Source: Acidobacteriota bacterium (GTDB lineage: Bacteria > Acidobacteriota > Vicinamibacteria > Vicinamibacterales > UBA2999). From it: a DNA stretch of 64,000 nucleotides. Of this stretch, positions 42,759 through 51,271 are shown piece after piece. The stretch lies in assembly GCA_030650395.1 (NCBI GenBank), contig JAUSDY010000028.1, forward strand, positions 62,001-126,000, written 5' to 3'. The translations under genes were made by a program, and so were the position numbers. Position 1 is the stretch's first letter. Each line of letters starts with the position of its first letter. The notes beneath the pieces are model-generated. The model was given only the letters and a program-made list of their open reading frames with translations. It had not been told where the DNA came from and ran no database searches.

Positions 42759-42995
42759 TCAATCCGTCGGGCACGGTTCTGATCTCAGCCGGAATCGAGA
42801 CCGGCGCACTTCGGCTTCGCGCTGAAAGCGCGCGAGCCGATCCGCATCGCCAGCCACCGAGGCAGGCAGCACCTTGATGGCCACCGCCCGTTTCAGATGG
42901 CTGTCGGTCGCGCGATAGACCTGCCCCATTCCGCCTTCGCCGATCTGGGCGGTGACTTCATAGACGCCGAGGCGGGTGCCGGAAGCGAGAGCCAC
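42759..42995 (-). pseudogene. N-lobe fragment of a Ser/Thr protein kinase
   Basis: 78 residues. It begins TRLGVYEVTAQIGEGGMGQVYRATD and reaches VAIKVLPASVAGDADRLARFQREAEV, the first third of the PknB-type N-lobe with Gly loop and catalytic lysine. Similarity then stops and a short unrelated tail (RRSRFRLRSEPC) ends at a stop. There is no HRD or DFG, so it cannot be a kinase. The usual kinases of this type in Acidobacteria have 600-900 residues. The remainder was lost before the 'PDLQGxW' gene at 42722. Confidence 0.8.
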
Positions 42996-43058
42996 TGTGT
43001 GCGGGTGATTATAGGTGGGAGCAGTTCAAGCCGGGAACCTGGACTGGTATACTTGGCT

Positions 43059-43262
43059 ATGCGCGACCGCTCGCACGATCCCGTTCGCAAAGGCAGGTTG
43101 CTCGACGAGCCGAAGGACGAGACCGTGGCCCGGCTGAGCCCTTCCGAACGCGTCGCGATGGTGTGGCCGATCAGCGTACAAGCGTGGCAGTTCAAGGAGC
43201 CCGCCTTCCATGAATCGCGACTTCGCCGAGATGTTGTCCGCACTCAGCGAGGCGGGCGCTGA
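43059..43262 (+). CDS. Small protein paired with a nucleotidyltransferase (antitoxin-like)
   Basis: 67 residues from ATG 43059: an acidic middle (LLDEPKDETVARLSPSERVAMVWPI) and a basic end (ESRLRRDVVRTQRGGR). I recall short proteins of the form SPxERVAMVWPxxxxAWxF with RLRRDV ends directly upstream of nucleotidyltransferase-fold genes in many bacteria, so this is probably a real partner. The gene overlaps the next by 53 bases in another frame. It may neutralise the nucleotidyltransferase, which is inference from arrangement. No DNA-binding motif is clear. Confidence 0.7.
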   Translation: MRDRSHDPVRKGRLLDEPKDETVARLSPSERVAMVWPISVQAWQFKEPAFHESRLRRDVVRTQRGGR

Positions 43263-43647
43263 GTTTCTGATTGTCGGGGCGCATGCGCTGGCGGCTCACG
43301 GTGTACCGCGCGCGACTGGCGACCTGGACATCTGGGTCCATCCGACCACCGAAAACGCCACACGCGTACTGACGGCGCTGAAAGCCTACGGCGCTCCCCT
43401 CGCAGATCTTTCGCTCGACGACCTCACAAAGCCGGACACGGTCTTTCAGATCGGCGTCGTCCCATGCCGGATCGACATCCTGACCGGCATTTCTGGTGTG
43501 CGATTCGCCGAGGCGTGGGATCGACGCATTGCGGTCGACGTCGAGGGGGTTCAGGTACCGGTGATCGGCCGAGACGACTTCAAGACCAACAAGCAGGCGA
43601 GCGGCCGTCCCAAAGACCTGCTCGATCTTGAGTTGCTCGGCGACTGA
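43210..43647 (+). CDS. Nucleotidyltransferase-fold protein
   Basis: 145 residues from ATG 43210, preceded by AAGGAG at 43194-43199. The metal-binding pattern is FLIVGAHALAAHGVPRATGDLDIWV, the GxHAxxxHGxPRxTxDxD block of minimal nucleotidyltransferases. The end (VPVIGRDDFKTNKQASGRPKDLLDLELL) matches the group in which this segment closes the active site. Compared with the protein at 36415 it lacks about 50 C-terminal residues. It probably forms a two-gene module with the overlapping small gene. Confidence 0.85.
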   Translation: MNRDFAEMLSALSEAGAEFLIVGAHALAAHGVPRATGDLDIWVHPTTENATRVLTALKAYGAPLADLSLDDLTKPDTVFQIGVVPCRIDILTGISGVRFAEAWDRRIAVDVEGVQVPVIGRDDFKTNKQASGRPKDLLDLELLGD

Positions 43648-43678
43648 CGACCGACCGATTGCCGATGGTTGGTCGATC

Positions 43679-46098
43679 CTACTCGTGGCGCAGGGCGATG
43701 TTGGGGTCCACTCTCATGGCACGGTGCGCCGGGAGATAGCACGTGACGAGCGCCGCCACCGACAACAGCAGCACCGGCCCAACCAGCGCGGCGACGTCGG
43801 TCGTGCCGACACCAATCAGGTACGGTTCGAGGAGACGCGCCACCACCAGCGCGCCGGTCAGGCCCAGGACGCCGCCAAGCCCGACCATCCAGACTCCGCC
43901 ACCCATCACCAGCCGCAAGATGTGCTTCGGTTCCGCTCCAAGGGCCATTCGAATGCCCAGTTCACGCGTGCGTTGCGCCACGTTGTAGGCCACGACCCCG
44001 TAGGTGCCGACGGCCGCCAACGCCAACGCGAGCGCGCCGAACACGCTCAGCATCGACGCCGCCGCCCGCTGTGGAAACGCGGCCCCCTCGACTTGACGCT
44101 CGAGCGTTCGCACGGCGTGGAGCGGCAGTTGCGGATCGATCTCCTGGATGATCCGGCGCACGGCCGGTGCGAGATCCGTTGGGTCGTGGATGGTCCGGAC
44201 CATGAGCGTCATGTAGGAGCGCGGCAGTTGCGCTACCGGGAGAAACACCAGGGGCGCCGGAGGCTCGTTGAGTCGCCGCATCATGAACCAGGGCGCCACG
44301 CCGACGATGGTCCGCCACTGCCCCAGCACCCGGACGCGCCGGCCCACCGGATCGCGCCCCGGCCAGTAGCGCTCCGCGAACGGCTCGTTGATCATCACCA
44401 CCAACGGCCGCTGGTCGTCGTCTTGGATCCCAAAGTCGCGGCCGCGAGCAATCGGGATCTCGAGCGTCTGAAAGTACGCCGGCGAGATGGTCAGCAGGTA
44501 CGACCACGGGCGCTCATCCGGTTCAGGCGAATATCCCTCCACGGCGACGTCGTCGGACGCAGACCCTTCCATCCGAGCGGCGCACGACGCGCGACGGTCG
44601 CGGACTGGACGTCAGGCAGCTGTGCGACCCGCTCGACGAGCTGCCGGTAGAACTGTGATGAGCGCGCACCGTCGTAACCCGGTGAGGGCAGGAAGACCGT
44701 CCCGACCAGCACCTGGCGCGGATTGAAGCCGGGCTCAACGCTCTGCGCGTTGCGCAGGCTTCGCACGAACAAGCCGGCCGCGACGAGCAGGATCAGCGAC
44801 ACCGCCATTTGCGCGACCACCAGCGGGCTGCGAAGCCTCGACCGGCCGGGCGCTCCGACCGCCCCCATGCCGCCGTCCTTCAGTCCCGTCACCAGATCCG
44901 CACGGGTCGCCTGCCGCGCGGGGATTAGTCCAAACAGCACCGCAGCCGCCGCCGTGATCGCCATCGCAAACAGCTGCACCGTCCGATCGATCCGGATCGA
45001 AAAATCCAGCGGGACATCAACCTCCGGCAGGAACCCCATCAACCAGTTCGCCGTCCAGTAGCCGACGCCAATGCCCGCCAGTCCGCCCAGCGCCGCCAGC
45101 AGCAGGCTCTCAAGCAGGAGCTGCCGCGCCAGACGCCACCGGCTGGCGCCAAGCGCGAGGCGAACGGCGATCTCGCGCTGCCGGGCAGACGCGCGCGCAA
45201 GCAGGAGGTTTGCGACGTTGGCGCACGTCATCAGGAGCAGCAAGCCCATGATGCCCATCAGCACGGCGATCAGCGAACCCAACAGCGCCGTCGGGCCGCG
45301 CGGGGATTGCGAGAGAGGAAAGACGGCCACCGACAGGCCGGCGTTGATCGCGGGATAGGTCCGCGCGAGGGCCTGGGCGATGACCTGCAGGCGCCCCACG
45401 GCCGCGGCGGGTGCGATGCCGTCCTTCAACCGTCCGATCATGGCGAGCGAACGCAGGCTGCGATCCTCGGCGTGGCCGATTTCGATGAGGCGATCCTCGT
45501 TCGCCAGGGGCACCCAGGCATCGAACACCAGGCCGGGAAATGTCCCCCGAAACTCTGGAGGCGCGACGCCGACAATCGTGAAGGCTTGGCCGTTGAGCGA
45601 CACCGTCGCACCCACGATGTCGGGTCTCCCGGCGAAGCGTCGCTGCCACAGGCCGTGGCTGATCACCAACACCGGCTGTCCGCCGCCGTCATCGTCGGCA
45701 GGCGCCAGCGCACGACCGAGCTGTGCGCGCACGCCCAGCACGTCGAAGTAGTTGGCAGACACGAGCAGGGACCAGATGCGTTCGTGCGAGTCGCCTTCGG
45801 TGAGCACGGATGGAAAGAACTGGTAGGCCAGCAGGCCCGAGAACACGTCGTTGCGATCGCGATAGTCGCGGTATTCCGGAGAGGACGCATCCATGGCGCC
45901 GCGGGAGCGGTCGGTCACGTAAACCTCAACCAGGTCGCCGGAGCGCACGACGCCCGGAGCGGGGTTCAGGAAAAGGCCGTTCACGCCGCTGAAAATCGCG
46001 GTGTTGGCGCCGATGCCGAGCGCCAGCGTCAGCACGGCCGCTGCCGTCATGCCGGGGTTGGCGAGCAGCGAGCGCAAACTGTAGCGTAGGTCGTTCAA
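43679..46098 (-). pseudogene. ADOP-type MacB/FtsX permease with a -1 frameshift
   Basis: A permease of about 807 codons of the acidobacterial duplicated orphan permease type: DLRYSLRSLLANPGMTAAAVLTLALGIGANTAIFS start, MacB-PCD periplasmic domains, FtsX helices (LLLLMTCANVANLLLARASARQREIAVRLALGA) and the second copy (VGTYGVVAYNVAQRTRELGIRMALGA) near the end. The frame reads on to ...VARRAPLGW (about 44572), then the sequence continues only in the -1 frame with EGSASDDVAVEGYSPEPDERP. One G missing from GGATGG[G]AAGGG explains it. Either a real inactivating deletion or an assembly error in a G run. Both pieces are otherwise intact, so the event is recent. Confidence 0.85.
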
Positions 46099-46125
46099 GG
46101 CGCTGAGCGTAGCAGGAAAGCCCGC

Positions 46126-48195
46126 TTACTTCGGCAACGCAAACGCCAGAAGCGTGGTCCCCGAAGCGATTACGACGTGCTGGCGGCCCTCGAGCAGGTA
46201 GGTCATCGCCGCCGCACCCCAGATCGGCGTGCCGGTCGCGTAGCGCCACAGATTGGCGCCGTTGCGCGCGTCGAAGGCCATGAAGTTGCCCTCATTGTCG
46301 CCGGCAAACACCAGGCCCGACGCGGTGGTCATGACGCCAGCCATGGTCGGCGACGGATATCGCACCTCCCACCGCCGCTCGCCGGTGGCCGCGTCGATGG
46401 CGCGCAAAGCGCCGTAGCCTTTCTCTCGATCGAGGCGAACGACGCCCCCGAACGAGGAGCGGCCGGGAACGATCTTCGGCTCCTGCGGCTCATAGGTCGC
46501 GCAAGACTCGCGCGCGGTCACGAACAACATCTTCAGCGCGGGATCGAACGACGGCGGGTTGAAGTTGGTGCCGCCCCACTGGTCCGGCAGGCAGCCTTTG
46601 TCACCCTCATTGAGAACAATCGGACGGCCATCCCGGCCGATCTCGCGCGCCCACGTCGTGTCGGTGAACGGTTTTGCGACGAGCAACGTTCCGTCGCGCC
46701 GGTCGAGCGCGTAATAGAAACCGTTGCGGTTAGCCACCATCACGACCTTCCGATCCACGCCGTTGATCTGGAAATCGGCGAGCACCGGCACGTGATTCGC
46801 ATCCCAATCATGCGTGTCGTGCGGCGTGAACTGGTAGTGCCACTTGCGCGTCCCCGTGGTGGGATCGATCGCGATCAGCGAGTTGGTGTAGAGGTTGTCG
46901 CCTTTCCGCCCTGCGCCGTAGTAGTCGGGATTGGGATTGCCGGTGCCCCAGTAAAGCAGGTTGAGCTCGGGGTCGTACGTCCCCGTCATCCACGTTCCTC
47001 CGCCACCGCGCGCGAGCACCTCGGCGGAGTCAGGCCAGGTTTCGCTGCCCGGCTCGCCCGCCGCCGGGATCGTGGAGAACCGCCAGAGCCGCGCGCCGGT
47101 CTTCGGATCGTAGGCGTCGAGGAAGCCGCGCGTCGGGTACTCGCCGCCTGAGATGCCGACGATCACCTTGCCGTCGATCACGAGCGGCGCGAGCGTCGCC
47201 GAATACCCGATCTTGTAGTCAGCGAGCACGACGTCCCACAGAATGCTGCCGGTGGCGCGATCGAACGCGAGCAGGTGCGCGTCGAGGGTGACCATGAACA
47301 GGCGGTTGTCGAGCATGCCAAAACCGCGATTGACCGGCGCCTGCGCGCCGTAGGTCAAATCCGCCGGCAGCTCACGGCGATATTGCCAATAGGGCCGCCC
47401 GGTGCGCGCGTCGAGCGCCCACGCGAAATTATTCGACCCGGTCACGTAGAGCACGCCGTCCCACAGCAGCGGCGTCGCTTCGAAGCCACGCCCGCGCGTC
47501 ATCGTGCCGGTCTGAAATGTCCACTGCGCGGCGAGCCGCGCCACGTTCTCGCGCGTGATCTGCGTCAACGGGCTATGGCGGCGCCCGGTGTAATCGCCCG
47601 AGTACGTCAGCCAGCGAGACGGGTCTTGAAGTCCGCCGAGCAGGTCGCGATAGGTGACGCCCCCTTCGACTCCCAAGGGTCGGCCAGTGGCCGACCCGAG
47701 CTCGCTCAGGACAGGCGGCGCCCGAAGAATGTCTCGAAGCTCGGTCTTGAGAAATCCCTGCAGCCGTCCCCGCGGATCGGCGATCTGGATCGAGAACGCG
47801 TCTTCGTTCCTGCGCTCGCCGCGGATCTGCCGGCCGTCGTGGGTGACGAGCGTAACCTGCGGCGCGCGCTCGGCCGCGGTCCGCGCGGGAGAGGCGGCGG
47901 GCGCAGCCGCAAGGCTCTTCAAATGCGAGATGATCGCCCGCAGCTCGCCATCGGACGCGGTACTGGGCGGCATGATGCTGCCCGGCACACCCTGACGGAT
48001 CGTCTGCAGCACACGATCGTCGGTGGCACCCGAGGTCCACAGAGTGGTCAGGTTCGGGCCATTCAGGCCCTTGCCATCAGCGCCGTGACAGGCAGCGCAT
48101 GCTTCGCCGTACAGCGCCGCGCCCGTTGTTTGCGCCGAGACCTGCCCGCCCATCACGAGCACGGTGGCCGCGAAGGCCAGCGTCACACGCACCAT
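46126..48195 (-). CDS. PQQ-dependent dehydrogenase with N-terminal cytochrome c
   Basis: 689 residues with a signal peptide (MVRVTLAFAATVLVMGGQVSA). Heme c site CAACH near residues 33-37 lies in a class I cytochrome domain (PSTASDGELRAIISHLKSL). The linker has a small beta domain (VTLVTHDGRQIRGER). The eight-bladed PQQ propeller covers about 190-685: WLTYSGDYTGRRHSPLTQI, ITGSNNF-like VTGSNNFAWALDARTGRPYW, TWPDSAEVLARGGGGTWMTG, LLYWGTGNPNPDYYG, HDTHDWDANHVPVL, GGTNFNPPSFDP. It resembles quinoprotein alcohol dehydrogenases of the XoxF/PedE group. Metal and active Asp were not traced one by one. Substrate probably an alcohol or sugar alcohol. It acts in the periplasm. Confidence 0.92.
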   Translation of the reverse strand: MVRVTLAFAATVLVMGGQVSAQTTGAALYGEACAACHGADGKGLNGPNLTTLWTSGATDDRVLQTIRQGVPGSIMPPSTASDGELRAIISHLKSLAAAPAASPARTAAERAPQVTLVTHDGRQIRGERRNEDAFSIQIADPRGRLQGFLKTELRDILRAPPVLSELGSATGRPLGVEGGVTYRDLLGGLQDPSRWLTYSGDYTGRRHSPLTQITRENVARLAAQWTFQTGTMTRGRGFEATPLLWDGVLYVTGSNNFAWALDARTGRPYWQYRRELPADLTYGAQAPVNRGFGMLDNRLFMVTLDAHLLAFDRATGSILWDVVLADYKIGYSATLAPLVIDGKVIVGISGGEYPTRGFLDAYDPKTGARLWRFSTIPAAGEPGSETWPDSAEVLARGGGGTWMTGTYDPELNLLYWGTGNPNPDYYGAGRKGDNLYTNSLIAIDPTTGTRKWHYQFTPHDTHDWDANHVPVLADFQINGVDRKVVMVANRNGFYYALDRRDGTLLVAKPFTDTTWAREIGRDGRPIVLNEGDKGCLPDQWGGTNFNPPSFDPALKMLFVTARESCATYEPQEPKIVPGRSSFGGVVRLDREKGYGALRAIDAATGERRWEVRYPSPTMAGVMTTASGLVFAGDNEGNFMAFDARNGANLWRYATGTPIWGAAAMTYLLEGRQHVVIASGTTLLAFALPK

Positions 48196-48219
48196 GCGCG
48201 GGAGTATACTGCCCCCCTT

Positions 48220-48645
48220 ATGAGCAAACTATCGCGCTTCAGTGTTCTGACATCAGTCGTCGCGGCCGGCATCGTCATCCTGATCGCCGGCGCTGCGGCG
48301 CAACAACCGCAGAGCAACTTTGTCGGTGGCAATCCAACGCAGCTCGACGCCAAGGCGATCCGGACGCTGCGCTTGAAGTTTCCCGCCGGCAGCCGATCCA
48401 ACTGGCACAGCCACTCGCATGGCCAGCTGCTGATGGTCGAAGAAGGCCGCGGACGAACACAGGAACGCAACGGGCCGCTGCTCGAGATGGGCCCGGGGCA
48501 GCCGTGGAACACCAAGGCCGGGGTCGAGCACTGGCACGGCGCCGCGCCGGACCAGGATGTGCAACAGCTGACGATCTACGAGGGCGAAGTGAAGTGGCTC
48601 GAACCGGTCACGGATGCCGTGTATAAGGCCACACCTAAGAAATAG
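48220..48645 (+). CDS. Secreted cupin protein
   Basis: 141 residues from ATG 48220 with a signal peptide (LTSVVAAGIVILIAGAAA). One cupin core: motif 1 FPAGSRSNWHSHSHGQLLMVEEG and motif 2 PGQPWNTKAGVEHWHGAAPD, each with metal-binding histidines. Found as single-domain periplasmic cupins, often of the carboxymuconolactone or quercetinase-like type, but no activity can be assigned. It is divergent from the PQQ dehydrogenase gene, with 24 bases between starts, so they share a control region. TAG 48643-48645 touches the repeat element that follows. Confidence 0.88.
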   Translation: MSKLSRFSVLTSVVAAGIVILIAGAAAQQPQSNFVGGNPTQLDAKAIRTLRLKFPAGSRSNWHSHSHGQLLMVEEGRGRTQERNGPLLEMGPGQPWNTKAGVEHWHGAAPDQDVQQLTIYEGEVKWLEPVTDAVYKATPKK

Positions 48646-49120
48646 TGCGTACGGTGCGTACGGTTCCTAGGGTGCGTACAGTGCTCTAGTGCCAAGGGTG
48701 CCAAGGGTGCCAAGGGTGCGCCAGCAGGCTGCCGGCGCGACTAGCAGTTCCTGCTATACCGCTCAACGACCGAGGATTCAACAATTGCCATACGGGCGCC
48801 CGGTTCAAGCACAAAGAGTTCGCGCAGTTCGCTCGCGTTGCGAAGGGCTCGGAAGGTGAAGTGCTCAACCACTTCATCGACGCCGTCGACAGCGGCTACC
48901 TCTCGAAAGAGGAGTTTCCCAAATTCGAGCACGCCGTTAAGAAAGCGCTGAAGGCCGTCAACGGGTTGATACGCTACCTGGAAACGACCCCGGACCCGCC
49001 CAGTAAGCCACGTAAGAAGCGCAAGCCACCCGAAGCACCCTAGGCACCTGGCACCCTAGGCACCAAAGCACCGTACGCACCCTTGGAACTGTACGCACCG
49101 TACGCACCCTTTTAAGGTGC
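48645..49120. mobile_element. Inverted-repeat element carrying a four-helix-bundle gene remnant
   Basis: The left arm (48645-48720) and right arm (49044-49120) are reverse complements over about 62 bases with few mismatches. Words: GTGCGTACGGTGCGTAC, GTTCCTAGGG or GTTCCAAGGG, GTGCTxTxGTGCC, then AAGGGTGCC repeats. The first 38 bases equal the arms of the cargo-less element at 190-312. Between the arms is an IVP-like (S23) gene remnant. The form, hairpin arms around a four-helix-bundle gene, is that of 23S rRNA intervening sequences, but here it lies between protein genes. Confidence 0.75.
48762..49043 (+). pseudogene. Four-helix-bundle (S23/IVP-type) protein, truncated or decayed
   Basis: The readable part is RFKHKEFAQFARVAKGSEGE, then VLNHFIDAVDSGYLSKEEF and HAVKKALKAVNGLIRYLE. 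This matches helices 2-4 of the four-helix-bundle (IVP) family, whose usual pattern is NIAEGxxRxxxxEFxRFLxIAxGSxxE. Before it the frame reads NNCHTGAR where NIAEGF is expected, and the other frame gives STIA, so a small indel has damaged the junction. Helix 1 (about 45 residues) is missing. The basic tail KPRKKRKPPEAP is extra. If translated from GTG 48861 the product has 60 residues. These proteins bind RNA or partner with reverse transcriptases (Avd) in some systems. Confidence 0.65.
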
Positions 49121-49741
49121 CCTACGAAACCGCCAAGGGCTCATGTGAAGGAATGGGCCCGTGCCTTCAGCGACTTCGATGTCGATCCTGAACGTCAGCG
49201 GCGCGGCCAGATAGATAGTGTGGTTCAGCCGCACCTGCTTGCCCTTGTAGGTGAACGGCGCGCTCCGGAAGAACAGGCGGTAGTCGCCGCCGATGTTGCC
49301 TCCAACCTCCGCCATCTGCAGGTACGCGTAGCCACGGCTGTCTGTGACGGATCGGAACGCCGTCTTCTGTTCGCGGTGGTAAGCGATCACTTCGCGGATG
49401 GTGAAGGCGCCGCTCTCGCCCCTGGCCTCGGTAATCGCTTCGTAGAAGCCGTCATCGAGCTTCTTATAGGTCACCGTGCCAGTCGACACACCACCGGGCC
49501 CGAGCACGCTGTCGGGCGCATCGGCCTCGAACGTCCATCGGCCGATGAAGTACTTGTCGAAGTCGAGCAGGGGTACCGCATCGTCAGGCCGCGTCGGCCG
49601 CCCGAGATCGGGAGCAAGTCCCTTGGGCTTGTCCGTGGAGGGTATTTGCGCTTCTACCGCACTGAGCGCTAAAGCAAGCGCGATGAACGCACCGAGCACC
49701 CACCCTTTTGGCACCCTAGGCACCTTAGGCACTTTAGGCAC
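49112..49741 (-). CDS. Secreted beta-rich protein of unknown function (nuclear-transport-like fold not excluded)
   Basis: 209 residues from GTG 49741, 1 base after the stop of the upstream heme-copper gene. The first residues VPKVPKVPRVPKG are translated repeat words (GTGCCTAAAGTGCCTAAGG) of the same family as the neighbouring element. A signal peptide (WVLGAFIALALALSAVEAQ) follows. The domain: KYFIGRWTFEADAPDS, TGTVTYKKLDDGFYEAITEARG, DYRLFFRSAPFTYKGKQVRL, a small beta barrel similar in style to DUF1579-like proteins. Near residue 41 DKPKGLAPD may derive from the palindromic insert family. The last residues (RAP and TAA) lie in the repeat arm. It probably belongs to the heme-copper operon. 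Confidence 0.7.
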   Translation of the reverse strand: MPKVPKVPRVPKGWVLGAFIALALALSAVEAQIPSTDKPKGLAPDLGRPTRPDDAVPLLDFDKYFIGRWTFEADAPDSVLGPGGVSTGTVTYKKLDDGFYEAITEARGESGAFTIREVIAYHREQKTAFRSVTDSRGYAYLQMAEVGGNIGGDYRLFFRSAPFTYKGKQVRLNHTIYLAAPLTFRIDIEVAEGTGPFLHMSPWRFRRAP

Positions 49742-49742
49742 G

Positions 49743-51215
49743 CTATCTTTTTTGCAAGCGTTGTTTATCGAGCGTGTATTCGATCCAGCCAAGACTCATT
49801 TCATCCCAGCTCTGCTCCGACCAATAGACTTCCTTGTCTGGATTCGGGTTCAATGGGTTGTTCGCTGAATTGTCGAACACCGCCCGATACTTCAACGTGC
49901 TCCCCTTCGGAATCTTCAGCGGCTCCGACAGCACATAACGTTCCTGCCAGTCGAATCGATAGCGCGGCACTTCGAACAACAACTGCTCGCGCCCATCCGG
50001 ATACGCCACCCTATACTCGGCCACCTTGCCGCGCACGTGCATGTGCGGATAGAAGCCGTTGATGGTGATGTCCTGCGTAATCGCGAGCTCCGACGTGACC
50101 GTGTAGTCGGCCATGTACGGCGGAATCGGCGGCAGTCCACTGAACGAGGAGATGGTGGTCGGCGTCGCGCCCTGCGACACGCGCCCGGCCTCGACATCCG
50201 CGGCATCCGGGATCGAACCGCGCACCAGCTTCCCATTGACGTGCTGCCGCTCATTGATCGGCGTGCGGAAGTGAAACTTCCTGAGCGGCTCCTTTGCGAA
50301 CCACAGCCCGAGTTCCGAGCGATCCACCTCGGGACGCCCGGTCGGCGTGTAGTGCATGTTGAAGTTGATGTACTGGCCCGGGAGCGCGGGCGTGCCGACG
50401 CCGTCGGGATGACCGTCGAAGCCGCGTCCGGCGACATACGCCAGCAGCGTGGTGAAGCCGCCGACCGAGCTCAAGCGGTCCGGCTTCTCGCCCGGCTCGC
50501 GCGGGATCTGCATGTCGCTCGGCAGCTTCTGTTCGGTGATGCGCGCCGTGCGCCGATCGAGCGGCACCTTCTTGCCCGACGCGTCGGTGGTGAATGGCTG
50601 GCCGTCAATCACCTCCGTGCCGGGCGGGAACGTCACCAGGCTGACCGTGATGTGATGGACGACGGCCTTGTTCGAGGGCCTGGCCTCGGACATCTGGATC
50701 AGCTTCATGCCGTCGGTCCACGGAATGGGCACGTAGAAATCCAGCATCGGATACTCCGACCTGGGTTCGATCTGGAATTCGACCGGCATCCTCAGCACGA
50801 CGTCGGGCGCGCGATTGAACTTCCATCCGCCCGGATATTCGGGCGCGGGCGGCATGTCTGCCAGCTTGCCCATGGGCGCGCCGCCATCCACCCACGCCAC
50901 GATGGTCGCGACCTCCTGATCGCTCATCCGCCGATCGTTACTGAAATGCAGCGACGACTGGCCGACGCCCCACGGCGGCATCTCGCGCTTGAGGACTTTC
51001 GACTTGATCGATCGAGCCCACGGCCGCACCTGCTCGTAGGTCATCAGCGGCATCGGCGCCACTTCATTCGGCCGGTGGCACTGCGAGCAGTTCTTGTAGA
51101 GGATTGGGGCGACGTCCCGGGTGAAGGTGGGGGTCTGCCCCGCGGCGTCAGACGGTACCGTCACCCCGACGACGAAGCTGCTGACGAGTATGGCCGTGGC
51201 CGAGCCGAGTCTCAT
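49743..51215 (-). CDS. Cytochrome c fused to a PHM/DBH-type copper monooxygenase fold
   Basis: 490 residues from ATG 51215, preceded by GGAGGGAG. Signal peptide to about residue 26. Heme c CSQCH at 43-47 with the paired MPPWG block. Copper ligands follow the PHM order: HH 187-188 (VVHHITVS), H288 (INFNMHYTPTG, compare LQVHYG in PHM), HxH 391-393 (YPHMHVRGK) and M473 (SWDEMSLGW, compare the Met-ligand segment of PHM). All six are present, so a working dicopper site is likely. It shares layout with 40054 and 52206 but has a long insert at about 195-255 (VTFPPGTEVIDG, MQIPREPGEKP). Substrate unknown. Periplasmic. Confidence 0.87.
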   Translation of the reverse strand: MRLGSATAILVSSFVVGVTVPSDAAGQTPTFTRDVAPILYKNCSQCHRPNEVAPMPLMTYEQVRPWARSIKSKVLKREMPPWGVGQSSLHFSNDRRMSDQEVATIVAWVDGGAPMGKLADMPPAPEYPGGWKFNRAPDVVLRMPVEFQIEPRSEYPMLDFYVPIPWTDGMKLIQMSEARPSNKAVVHHITVSLVTFPPGTEVIDGQPFTTDASGKKVPLDRRTARITEQKLPSDMQIPREPGEKPDRLSSVGGFTTLLAYVAGRGFDGHPDGVGTPALPGQYINFNMHYTPTGRPEVDRSELGLWFAKEPLRKFHFRTPINERQHVNGKLVRGSIPDAADVEAGRVSQGATPTTISSFSGLPPIPPYMADYTVTSELAITQDITINGFYPHMHVRGKVAEYRVAYPDGREQLLFEVPRYRFDWQERYVLSEPLKIPKGSTLKYRAVFDNSANNPLNPNPDKEVYWSEQSWDEMSLGWIEYTLDKQRLQKR

Positions 51216-51271
51216 GCCGACTCCCTCCGATGGCCATACTCTACACCCGGGCCCGTCCGGGGCGCACTCCT

